Shown here: positions 1 through 5,993 of the stretch, piece by piece
How the letters are laid out: each line of letters starts with the position of its first letter
Position numbering within the stretch: the stretch's first letter is position 1
DNA from: an uncultured Lachnospiraceae bacterium
Lineage (GTDB): Bacteria; Bacillota; Clostridia; Lachnospirales; Lachnospiraceae
DNA: 6,452 nt
Reading direction: 5' to 3'
Assembly: GCA_947653315.1 (NCBI GenBank)
Contig: CANTGP010000182.1
Location: forward strand, 1-6,452
Notes under the pieces: generated by a model
Database searches by the model: none
Seen by the model: only the letters and a program-made list of their open reading frames with translations
What the model was told of the DNA's origin: nothing
Position numbers and translations under genes: made by a program

Positions 1-56
1 GAATTTGGTAAAATTTTATAAGAAATGAGGTAAAGCGATATTTTACGGGAAAAGTG

Positions 57-686
57 ATGAAAGGTGTTTTGGTGAAAGACCTCTATATTGCCAAAAGCAA
101 TATTCTCGTTACTATCGTCAGCCTGATTGTTTTGGGCTTTGGGTTGTCCTTTCTGCTGGAAACCAGCGCGCTTTTGGTGTTGGCTCCGGTTGCTTCCACA
201 ACGGCAGTCTTTATCAGCATTACCAGTGACGCGGCATCCAAATGGAATAAAAATGTCATTACCATGCCGGTATCGAGGAAGCAGATTATTGGCGGGAAGT
301 TTGTGTTTTATATTCTGCTTGCCGTATTGGGAATGCTTACGGCACTGATTCCCTGTGCCGTCCTTGCCTGTTCCGGTATGGATATAACGGTTCATTCTTT
401 ATGTCTGTACGGTTCAATCGGGATAAGCGCTACCCTGTTGGCAGGAGGTATCAGTCTGCCGTGTGCGTATTTATTTGACCCGGAAAAATCGCAGATTGTC
501 TTTATGATGTCTTTCATGGCATCGACGGGAATCATTACGGGGCTTGTGCTTCTGATCAATTTCGTTTTTCCCGTAAAGGAAAATATTCTTTTGGCTTTCC
601 ATATTGTGCTGGTAATTTCCGTTATCTGGTTTTATGCCTCATACCGGATTGCCGTAAAAGTATACCGGAAACGGGATATTACCTGA
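57..686 (+). CDS. ABC-2 type transporter permease (ABC2_membrane_5-like), 209 aa
   Basis: This is an integral membrane subunit of an ABC exporter without its own ATPase. About six hydrophobic segments are visible at residues 16-34, 38-55, 82-104, 114-137, 146-171 and 178-196. The start MKGVLVKDLY and the segment around residues 60-82 (KWNKNVITMPVSRKQIIGGK) resemble the conserved N-terminus and the 'LPVSR..I...K' loop of small ABC-2 permeases found beside YtrB/EcsA-like ATPases. The C-terminus is basic (YRKRD), consistent with a cytoplasmic end. A GTG lies directly upstream at 54, but the ATG at 57 is preferred because it leaves 6 nt after the weak GGGA ribosome site at 47-50. The partner ATPase is not in the window and would be expected immediately upstream, so the substrate is unknown. 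It may not be co-transcribed with the two-component system, which has its own promoter 130 bp downstream. Family assignment is fairly sure; function is not. Confidence 0.82.
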   Translation: MKGVLVKDLYIAKSNILVTIVSLIVLGFGLSFLLETSALLVLAPVASTTAVFISITSDAASKWNKNVITMPVSRKQIIGGKFVFYILLAVLGMLTALIPCAVLACSGMDITVHSLCLYGSIGISATLLAGGISLPCAYLFDPEKSQIVFMMSFMASTGIITGLVLLINFVFPVKENILLAFHIVLVISVIWFYASYRIAVKVYRKRDIT

Positions 687-694
687 CGGATGCA

Positions 695-763
695 CCGGTC
701 TTTTTGCCGAAGGCAAACTTGGAATAGACCGGATTCCGTAACTATGAAGCCGAAGGCTGAATC
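695..763 (+). repeat. Two successive hairpins built on a repeated GCCGAAGGC core
   Basis: The 9-mer GCCGAAGGC occurs at 706-714 and again at 749-757. The first copy lies in TTTGCC-gaa-GGCAAA (703-717), nested inside CCGGTCT (695-701) pairing with AGACCGG (726-732). The second lies in AGCC-gaa-GGCT (748-758), flanked by GATTC (732-736) and GAATC (759-763). The pairings are seen directly. Neither hairpin is followed by a T-run on either strand, so this is not a standard intrinsic terminator. It could be 3' UTR structure of the permease message, a weak attenuator or a remnant of a small repeat element. No coding potential is evident here. Confidence 0.5.
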
Positions 764-776
764 GTGATAAAGAAGG

Positions 777-817
777 ATGTCCGCTGTAACATTTCGCGGA
801 CATTTTCCTGTTATACT
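777..817 (+). promoter_or_regulatory. Promoter of the two-component operon with tandem response-regulator boxes
   Basis: A good -10 hexamer TATACT lies at 812-817 with an extended TG at 809-810. There is no TTGACA-like -35. Instead ACATTT boxes lie at 789-794 and 800-805, an 11-bp period typical of the direct repeats bound by OmpR/PhoB-family dimers. The upstream box sits 17 bp from the -10, in the -35 position. An inverted pair ATGTCCGC (777-784) and GCGGACAT (796-803) frames the first box. The same elements recur with identical geometry before the ABC transporter genes at 2672-2705. This supports positive autoregulation by the regulator encoded just downstream. Expected transcription start is near 824, giving a leader of about 18 nt. 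Promoter identity and regulator are inferred. Confidence 0.7.
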
Positions 818-829
818 ATATAAAAATGC

Positions 830-835
830 AGGAGG
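830..835 (+). promoter_or_regulatory. Ribosome binding site AGGAGG that fixes the regulator start
   Basis: The strong Shine-Dalgarno AGGAGG directly abuts an in-frame ATG at 836, leaving no spacing. The next in-frame ATG at 842 has the usual 6-nt gap, and translation from it gives the canonical receiver start MKKILLVEDD. The start is therefore placed at 842. Confidence 0.85.
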
Positions 836-841
836 ATGGCC

Positions 842-1531
842 ATGAAGAAAATATTGCTGGTGGAGGATGACGCCCTTTTAAATAAAACGCTGACATATAA
901 CCTGATTTCAGAGGGTTACGATACGGTATCGGCCCTGAATGCGGGTACCGCCGCCGGGGTTTTGGCTCGGGAGGAATATGACCTGGTACTTTTGGATGTC
1001 AACCTGCCGGATGGCAACGGTTATGACCTGTGCAAACTCATAAAGCCGGAGCACCCCGATACGCTGGTTATTTTTCTGACCGCCAACGACCAGGAGAGCG
1101 ATCAGATACGGGGTTATGAAGCCGGGGCAGTGGATTATATTACCAAGCCTTTTTCCGTTGGCGCCCTGCTGCGGAAAATCCGTGCAATGTTCGCTATGCT
1201 GGAACACCGGGGACTGGCAAAAGATTTTTATGACGACGGGAGGCTGTTCCTGGATTTTTCGGAACAGTCCGCCTCGTTGGACGGAAAATCCCTTACACTT
1301 TCCCCCATGGAATATAAGATGCTGCATCTGTTCTGCAAAAATCCGAAACAGATTCTGACAAGGCAGCGGCTTTTGGAACGGCTGTGGGATGCGGAGGAAA
1401 ATTATGTGGATGAACATACACTGACAACCTCCGTCAGCCGTATCCGTGGGAAAATTGAATCAGAGGGTAATGCATATATCAAGACGATTTACGGGATTGG
1501 ATATCAATGGATGGGAGGCGGGGGAAAATGA
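842..1531 (+). CDS. OmpR/PhoB-family response regulator, 229 aa
   Basis: This is a cytoplasmic transcription factor, phosphorylated by the kinase encoded next. The receiver domain (about residues 1-117) has the acidic pair D9/D10, phospho-acceptor D52 in LLDVNLPDG, switch residue T80 in FLTA and conserved K102 in TKPF. The winged-helix output domain (about 126-227) shows LTLSPMEYKMLHLF, a recognition-helix region near DEHTLTTSVSRIRGKI (190-205), and the wing hairpin ending KTIYGIGYQW. All key residues are intact and the length is normal for the family. It resembles regulators paired with Bce-type sensors of cell-envelope antibiotics. Its stop overlaps the kinase start by 4 nt (ATGA at 1528-1531), so the two are translationally coupled. 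Probable targets are its own promoter and the ABC promoter, based on shared tandem boxes. The family is certain; the targets are inferred. Confidence 0.95.
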   Translation: MKKILLVEDDALLNKTLTYNLISEGYDTVSALNAGTAAGVLAREEYDLVLLDVNLPDGNGYDLCKLIKPEHPDTLVIFLTANDQESDQIRGYEAGAVDYITKPFSVGALLRKIRAMFAMLEHRGLAKDFYDDGRLFLDFSEQSASLDGKSLTLSPMEYKMLHLFCKNPKQILTRQRLLERLWDAEENYVDEHTLTTSVSRIRGKIESEGNAYIKTIYGIGYQWMGGGGK

Positions 1532-2559
1532 ATCCGGAACGGCTATCTGTAAAGTGGGTATTCCTGTTAATCTGCGGCGGTATGGCAGTTTCCATGCTGG
1601 CTGTCTGCGCGGTTCTCTTTGCCATGACAGGGCACCTTTGCGTGCTGGCCGGCGGTATCCTGCTGACAGCCTGTGCCCTCATTTGGCAGTTCTTTTTAGT
1701 ACTGTTTTTCAGCCGGAGGCTTTCCGTTTTTGCGGGAGGGTTATGCCGGACAATGGATAGGATGATAAGCGGGAGTGGAGAACCCGTGCATGTGGAAGAC
1801 GGTGAAACACTCTTTGCCCGTATCAGTAACCGGCTTTCGAGGCTGTACGGCATTATGCAGGAGAACCGGCGGAAAGTGGATGAGGAACGGCAGGAGTTGC
1901 AGATGTTGGTATCGGATGTCTCCCATCAGGTAAAAATACCGGTGAGCAACCTGAAAATGGTGACGGACACGCTGCTTTCAAAACCGGTCACGGAAGAAGA
2001 ACGGCGGGAGTTCCTGCAGGGCATCCGCAGTCAGACGGACAAGCTGGAATTTCTTTTTCAGGCCCTTGTGAAAGCATCCCGGTTGGAAACCGGGGCAATC
2101 CGGCTGGAAAAAAAGAGCGCCCCGCTGATTGATACGGTGGCGGTGGCCTGCAGCGGTATTGTATATGAGGCGGAGAAAAAGGATATTTCCGTGACGGTGG
2201 ACTGCCCGGATGACATTCGTCTTTCCCATGACAGTAAATGGACCGCAGAGGCGTTGTTTAATCTGTTGGACAACGCAGTGAAATATACCAAGGCGGGCGG
2301 AAAAATCCGCGTATCGGTGGAACAATGGGAAATGTATGTCAAACTGGATGTGTCCGATACCGGCAAGGGCATCCCGGAGAGTAACCAGGCCGCTGTTTTC
2401 CGGCGTTTTTACCGGGAGGAAGAAGTACACGGTGAACAGGGGGTGGGCATTGGTCTCTATCTTGCCCGTGAAATAATCACATGGCAGGGAGGCTATATTA
2501 AGGTGGTTTCGGAAGTAGGCAAGGGTTCGACGTTCTCCGTTTTTCTCCCCTGGAGGTAA
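1528..2559 (+). CDS. Intramembrane-sensing-type histidine kinase, 343 aa
   Basis: This is a membrane sensor kinase that phosphorylates the upstream regulator. The N-terminus has two hydrophobic segments (about residues 9-33 and 38-61) joined by only a few residues (MTGHLC). It therefore has no real extracellular sensing domain, as in BceS-type intramembrane sensors, which rely on a partner ABC transporter. A cytoplasmic linker follows with coiled-coil character near 105-130. The HisKA region carries H133 in SDVSHQVKIPVSNL. The ATPase domain has N249 in NLLDNAVKYT, the G1 box DTGKGI (277-282), the F-box FRRFYR (291-296) and the G2 box GVGIGL (305-310). The upstream in-frame ATG at 1507 is rejected. 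The ATG at 1528 sits 9 nt after GGGAGG (1513-1518) and overlaps the regulator stop. The H-box is unusual: Q follows the histidine and I replaces the usual T/N of the phosphatase motif. Confidence 0.93.
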   Translation: MNPERLSVKWVFLLICGGMAVSMLAVCAVLFAMTGHLCVLAGGILLTACALIWQFFLVLFFSRRLSVFAGGLCRTMDRMISGSGEPVHVEDGETLFARISNRLSRLYGIMQENRRKVDEERQELQMLVSDVSHQVKIPVSNLKMVTDTLLSKPVTEEERREFLQGIRSQTDKLEFLFQALVKASRLETGAIRLEKKSAPLIDTVAVACSGIVYEAEKKDISVTVDCPDDIRLSHDSKWTAEALFNLLDNAVKYTKAGGKIRVSVEQWEMYVKLDVSDTGKGIPESNQAAVFRRFYREEEVHGEQGVGIGLYLAREIITWQGGYIKVVSEVGKGSTFSVFLPWR

Positions 2560-2560
2560 C

Positions 2561-2615
2561 GCTTCGTCCGGTCCGCCTGTCACTCCGATTCCTGACCGGA
2601 TGGAGCCGTTTTTTT
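2561..2615 (+). terminator. Strong intrinsic terminator after the kinase gene
   Basis: The arm at 2561-2573 (GCTTCGTCCGGTC) pairs with 2594-2606 (GACCGGATGGAGC) over 13 contiguous pairs, two of them G-U. The loop is 20 nt and seven T residues follow at 2609-2615. It begins 2 nt after the kinase stop. It should separate the two-component transcript from the ABC transporter transcript, which has its own promoter immediately downstream. Confidence 0.85.
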
Positions 2616-2705
2616 AAAATGTCCGCGTTTTGTAACATTTTACCGCTGTTTTTGTATGAATTTTTCACCGCCGCGGACATTTTTGTGACATTTGGATTTT
2701 ACAAT
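2616..2705 (+). promoter_or_regulatory. ABC transporter promoter with shared regulator boxes and an extra upstream operator
   Basis: A -10 hexamer TACAAT lies at 2700-2705. ACATTT boxes at 2677-2682 and 2688-2693 repeat the 11-bp period, the 6-bp gap to the -10 and the 17-bp gap from the first box that are seen at 789-817. The 12-mer CGCGGACATTTT (2672-2683) is identical to 795-806. It is also present in reverse complement at 2616-2627, a perfect 12-bp inverted pair 44 nt apart. TGTAACATTT (2631-2640) is identical to 785-794, and TGTGACATTT lies at 2684-2693. No TTGACA-type -35 is visible, suggesting activator dependence. The extra upstream half (2616-2640) is absent from the first promoter at this spacing and may be a second regulator site. 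Confidence 0.7.
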
Positions 2706-2706
2706 A

Positions 2707-2770
2707 TCCTTATCAACACGGAAATACCGCAAAGGAATATCCGTAAAGGGAAATCCTTTGTTGATAAGGA
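2707..2770 (+). promoter_or_regulatory. Structured leader or 12-bp inverted repeat before the ABC ATPase gene
   Basis: TCCTTATCAACA (2707-2718) is the exact reverse complement of TGTTGATAAGGA (2759-2770). Inside, CGGA (2719-2722) can pair with TCCG (2740-2743) and AAGG (2746-2749) with CCTT (2755-2758), each abutting the next, giving a compact three-way junction. A competing stem CAAAGGA (2730-2736) with TCCTTTG (2754-2760) is also possible. The ribosome site AGGAG (2772-2776) follows the 3' arm at once. From the proposed -10 the transcript would start near 2712, keeping only about 7 pairs of the outer stem. The repeat might therefore act as DNA (an operator) instead. The pairing is certain; the function is unknown. 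Confidence 0.5.
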
Positions 2771-2784
2771 AAGGAGCATTTCAT

Positions 2785-3468
2785 ATGAACGTATTACAGA
2801 CCATTGACCTGAAAAAGTATTATGGCAGTGGGTCCAATATCACCCGTGCCCTGGACGGCGTCAGCCTGTCAGTGGAACAGGGAGAGTTTGTGGCCGTGGT
2901 GGGAACTTCCGGCAGCGGCAAGTCTACCCTGCTGAACATGATGGGCGGGCTGGATACGCCTACCTCCGGCAATGTGATTGTCCGGGGGGAGGAACTTGCC
3001 AAAAAGAACGATGAGGAGCTGACCATTTTCCGCCGCCGCAACATCGGCTTTATTTTCCAAAATTATAACCTTGTCCCGATTCTCAATGTCTATGAAAACA
3101 TTGTTTTGCCCGTGGAGTTGGACGGAGACACGGCAGACCAAAAATTCATGGATGGGATCGTGGAGATGCTGGCTTTGGGGGATAAGCTGCAGAATATGCC
3201 CAATAACCTCTCCGGCGGACAGCAGCAGCGTGTTGCCATTGCCCGCGCCCTGATTACCAAACCGGCAATTGTCCTGGCTGACGAGCCCACCGGCAATCTG
3301 GATTCCAGGACCAGTGCCGATGTACTTGGTCTTTTAAAACGGACCAGCACGGAGTTTAACCAAACGGTTGTCATGATTACCCATAACAACGAGATTGCCC
3401 AGCTTGCCGACCGGATTGTACGGATTGAGGACGGCAGGATTGCGGCACAGGGAGGTGGCAAATCATGA
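2785..3468 (+). CDS. ABC transporter ATP-binding protein, MacB/LolD/BceA type, 227 aa
   Basis: This is the cytoplasmic ATPase that drives the permease encoded directly downstream. All nucleotide-binding motifs are present: Walker A GTSGSGKST (40-48), Q-loop Q92 in FQNYNL, signature LSGGQQQR (142-149), Walker B IVLADEPTGNLD (162-173) with catalytic E167, and H200 of the H-loop in MITHN. The sequences LDTPTSG and RRRNIGFIFQNYNLVP and the DEPTGNLDS stretch are typical of the MacB/LolD/BceA branch that pairs with FtsX-like permeases. The length is normal. The start is the ATG at 2785, 8 nt after AGGAG (2772-2776). A longer in-frame reading from a TTG at 2692 would run back through the promoter and lacks a ribosome site. 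The stop overlaps the permease start by 4 nt (ATGA at 3465-3468). The substrate is inferred only: probably an envelope-active compound or lipid/peptide. Confidence 0.95.
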   Translation: MNVLQTIDLKKYYGSGSNITRALDGVSLSVEQGEFVAVVGTSGSGKSTLLNMMGGLDTPTSGNVIVRGEELAKKNDEELTIFRRRNIGFIFQNYNLVPILNVYENIVLPVELDGDTADQKFMDGIVEMLALGDKLQNMPNNLSGGQQQRVAIARALITKPAIVLADEPTGNLDSRTSADVLGLLKRTSTEFNQTVVMITHNNEIAQLADRIVRIEDGRIAAQGGGKS

Positions 3469-5900
3469 CATGGCCTTTTGAAAACGATACCGGTGGGGTG
3501 GAAAGGAAACTGGCGGGGCGGAGCATGAAAGCCGACAGGCGCCGGAGTGTTTTTATCATCCTTACGATTGCCCTTGCCGTCTGCCTTATGGGAACCTTTT
3601 GCTTTATCTATTCCGCACGGCAGACGGAAACACTGGACAATATTTTGGGACAGTATCAGGCCGGGTGCAGCGGACTTACCAAAGAAGATGTCATCCGGCT
3701 TGCGGATACCGGAAAATTTGAAAAATGGGGCTATACCGCAGACGCCGGTTCTGTCCGTTATGAAGACAGTGTTTTGGATGTCGGTTTTGTCAGTCCGAAG
3801 ATGATAGAACTGATGGGCTATGGCAAAATCACCGGCGTCTATCCCAAGGCGGAGGATGAACTCTGTGTGGACCGGTCTTTTTTCGGTTATTGTAATCTTC
3901 CGGCAGAGGTGGGCCAGACCCTTACCCTGAACCTTGGCAGCGGTGAGAAACCATACACTGTCACAGGTATTTTGGAAAGGGAGAATAACAGCCGTATCTT
4001 TATGGTTTGGATTTCGGAAACAGCCGTGGATACGGGCAGCCATAGGGCTCCTTACGAGCTAAGGTTCCGTTTTGCCGGGAGTCAGGGAATGGAGCCGGCA
4101 AAACTCCGCACGGACATCGAAAGGTTTTTCGCGGAAGCGGGAATCCCGGCAGACCGGACATTTTACAGCTCCAACTACTTTGGAATGGTGGAGCTTTATT
4201 TGGGAAGCGGGATGGAGATTTATGCGCTGTCAATTGTCATTGCCGCCGTCTGTGCCATCGTCATTTACAACATTTTCTATATCTCCGTAATGGGGAAAAT
4301 GCGGGAATACGGCCGCCTGAAGGTGCTGGGGGCAACGCCGGGGCAGTTAAAGCGGGTGGTAAAGCGGGAGAGGCGCTTTCTGACTGCCGCAGCGGTTCCC
4401 GTTGGGCTGATTCCCGCAGCAGTGATTGCATTGGCTGCCGTGCCCGGTTATTGGTCCTGGCGCGACAATATCCGGTCTGCGGTAATCATTTCCATCCTGA
4501 CTTATGGAATGGTTTTGGTTGCCACCGGGAAGCCTTTGTCCATGGTGGGAAAAGTATCCGCCATGGAAGCCGTGCGTACCACTGCCTATTCCGGGTATCA
4601 GGGACGCGGTATTTCCAAAAAAATCCACCGCCGCCTGACCATGACCCGCCTGGCCCTGATGAATTTTTCCCGGAACGGCAAAAAAGCGTTTGTAACGGCT
4701 CTTTCTTTAAGCCTGACAGGAATTTTGCTGCTTTGCATTTCCGCCTATGCAAACTCGGTGGATATTAAGGAAATGGCACAGTCCCAATTTGGGGACAGGA
4801 GCCAGTACCTTCTGCAATATGAGGATTACGCAGGAGAGGAATTTGTTGAGATGCAGAAAGAAAATCCCCTGGGGCAGACTTTGCGGGAAGAACTCGCCGC
4901 CATCCCCGGCGTGGACCGCGTCACGGCTTACAGCATGACCTGTGTGGAAATCCCTTTTATCAGCGGGATTCCGGGCAACCGTGAGCACGAGGCTTTCATC
5001 GTCAGGGGAATTGACCGGGAGAATATGGCTAAGATGTATGGGGACGGCGCTGTTTTGGAAGGAACCGGGGCTGTTTTGGACGGAAACGCAGCGGTTTTGG
5101 AAGGAACCGCAGATTACCGTCAGCTTTTGGAGGGGAACGGTATTTTGGTCTGTCCGTCGGGCAGCGCACTGAAAGAAATTTACAGGATTGGTTATCAGGT
5201 CGGGGATACCGTTACTGTTTCCTGTTACAACGGGCGGAGTAAGACGTATACCGTGATGGGGATTGTTGAGGATATTCCTATCTGCAATTCATCCCATTTT
5301 TTTATATTGCCTGAGGAAGAACTGTCCGCCCTTTATCCGGAAATTTCGGATTTTACCGGCTGTGTGAATCTTCACACAAAGCAGGATGGCGGGCAACTGC
5401 GGCGGGCGGTATTTGGCGCCGTGTCCGATGAGCGGGTGGCGGTTTCCGGGCTGGACGATATGGTGGCTGAACTGGAAACCGGTCTGCGGGGGGAACTGAC
5501 CCGGGCTTACGGTATCCTGGTCTTCATCTTTGTGTTTGCCCTGATTAATCTTGCCAATACGCTGATTACCAATCTTCTCACCAGACAGCAGGAGTTTGGA
5601 GTGTTCCAGTCCGTTGGCATGAGCGGCCGCCAATTGTCCCGGATGCTGTCCTTTGAGTGTCTGTACTATATGGGAATTACATTGTTTGCGACTCTGACGT
5701 TTGGAACTGTGTGCAGCCTGGCCGTGTGCAGGGTTTTTAACCGGATTGGCATGTTCGGGAAACTGACTTATCATTTTCCGGTGTTTGAGGTACTGCTGTT
5801 TGCAGCCGCGCTGCTTTTGGTACAGGCGGTATTCTCAATTTGTGCGGTCCGTTATGCCAAAAGGCTCTCCCTTGCGGAACGTATTAAGGAAACAGGCTGA
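3465..5900 (+). CDS. FtsX-like ABC transporter permease with two FtsX halves, 811 aa
   Basis: This is the membrane subunit of the transporter. Eight hydrophobic segments can be drawn: 29-49, 253-276, 306-326, 336-354, 408-428, 682-706, 734-755 and 773-796. Each half has one TM, a large ectodomain (about 50-250 and 429-680) and three more TMs. The first half carries the FtsX-type loop MREYGRLKVLGATPGQLKR (279-297) and the second the equivalent RQQEFGVFQSVGMSGRQLSR (707-726), both typical ATPase-coupling sites of this superfamily. The start at ATG 3465 is set by GGAGGT (3451-3456), 8 nt away, and by the ATGA overlap with the ATPase. BceB-type permeases are usually around 650 residues with ten TMs and one large loop, so this is better called a double-FtsX permease. 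The second ectodomain holds a triplicated heptapeptide. The likely role is export or extraction of an envelope-associated substrate, possibly with sensing through the adjacent kinase. Confidence 0.92.
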   Translation: MTWPFENDTGGVERKLAGRSMKADRRRSVFIILTIALAVCLMGTFCFIYSARQTETLDNILGQYQAGCSGLTKEDVIRLADTGKFEKWGYTADAGSVRYEDSVLDVGFVSPKMIELMGYGKITGVYPKAEDELCVDRSFFGYCNLPAEVGQTLTLNLGSGEKPYTVTGILERENNSRIFMVWISETAVDTGSHRAPYELRFRFAGSQGMEPAKLRTDIERFFAEAGIPADRTFYSSNYFGMVELYLGSGMEIYALSIVIAAVCAIVIYNIFYISVMGKMREYGRLKVLGATPGQLKRVVKRERRFLTAAAVPVGLIPAAVIALAAVPGYWSWRDNIRSAVIISILTYGMVLVATGKPLSMVGKVSAMEAVRTTAYSGYQGRGISKKIHRRLTMTRLALMNFSRNGKKAFVTALSLSLTGILLLCISAYANSVDIKEMAQSQFGDRSQYLLQYEDYAGEEFVEMQKENPLGQTLREELAAIPGVDRVTAYSMTCVEIPFISGIPGNREHEAFIVRGIDRENMAKMYGDGAVLEGTGAVLDGNAAVLEGTADYRQLLEGNGILVCPSGSALKEIYRIGYQVGDTVTVSCYNGRSKTYTVMGIVEDIPICNSSHFFILPEEELSALYPEISDFTGCVNLHTKQDGGQLRRAVFGAVSDERVAVSGLDDMVAELETGLRGELTRAYGILVFIFVFALINLANTLITNLLTRQQEFGVFQSVGMSGRQLSRMLSFECLYYMGITLFATLTFGTVCSLAVCRVFNRIGMFGKLTYHFPVFEVLLFAAALLLVQAVFSICAVRYAKRLSLAERIKETG
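5046..5108 (+). repeat. In-frame 21-bp triplicate in the permease ectodomain
   Basis: Three consecutive 21-bp units at 5046-5066, 5067-5087 and 5088-5108 encode GAVLEGT, GAVLDGN and AAVLEGT (permease residues 528-548). Each unit has the core GTTTTGGA. The copies differ at a few bases, so the duplication is not brand new. The array keeps the reading frame and lies in the predicted extracellular domain of the second half. Confidence 0.88.
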
Positions 5901-5904
5901 TTTT

Positions 5905-5929
5905 ACGTTACCCGAAATGCGGGAATCGT
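5905..5929 (+). terminator. Weak hairpin after the ABC operon, possible terminator
   Basis: CCCG (5911-5914) pairs with CGGG (5920-5923) around the loop AAATG. Outer pairing of ACG (5905-5907) with CGT (5927-5929) is interrupted by mismatches. The downstream tract contains TTTT only at 5937-5940, so termination would be inefficient. Some read-through into the next gene is possible. Confidence 0.3.
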
Positions 5930-5938
5930 TCTGCTGTT

Positions 5939-5967
5939 TTGCTATTTCAGGCAGTCTGTGATAAGAT
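5939..5967 (+). promoter_or_regulatory. Promoter candidate for the LytTR regulator gene
   Basis: TTGCTA (5939-5944) and TAAGAT (5962-5967) lie 17 bp apart, each matching four of six consensus positions. A TG at 5959-5960 makes an extended -10. Neither ACATTT box is present here, so this unit does not appear to share the operator of the two upstream promoters. The expected transcript leader would be about 20 nt. Confidence 0.4.
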
Positions 5968-5993
5968 ACTTGGCATAGGGAGGTGGCGGTATA

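Noticed and set aside
1..28. Possible C-terminal end of an upstream ABC ATPase gene
   Set aside because: Two frames end here (TAA at 19-21 after EFGKIL, TGA at 26-28 after NLVKFYKK). Too few residues are visible to choose either or to recognise a family.
703..717. TTTGCC-gaa-GGCAAA hairpin as an intrinsic terminator
   Set aside because: The T-run precedes the stem on the + strand and no T-run follows it on either strand.
744..767. Mini-ORF encoding MKPKAES
   Set aside because: Only seven codons, no ribosome binding site, and located inside a hairpin upstream of the promoter.
836..841. ATG at 836 as start of the response regulator
   Set aside because: It abuts the AGGAGG site with no spacing. 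The ATG at 842 has correct spacing and yields the usual MKKILLVEDD start.
1507..1527. Upstream ATG at 1507 for the kinase
   Set aside because: It would include the ribosome site itself as coding sequence. The ATG at 1528 has GGGAGG 9 nt upstream and an ATGA overlap with the regulator stop.
2692..2784. N-terminal extension of the ABC ATPase from TTG 2692
   Set aside because: The added 31 residues cross the promoter -10 and the inverted-repeat leader, are unlike family N-termini and have no ribosome site.
3090..4043. Long antisense open frame (317 codons) over the ATPase and permease
   Set aside because: It is a shadow of two well-supported genes, has no recognisable domain and would overlap coding motifs on the + strand.
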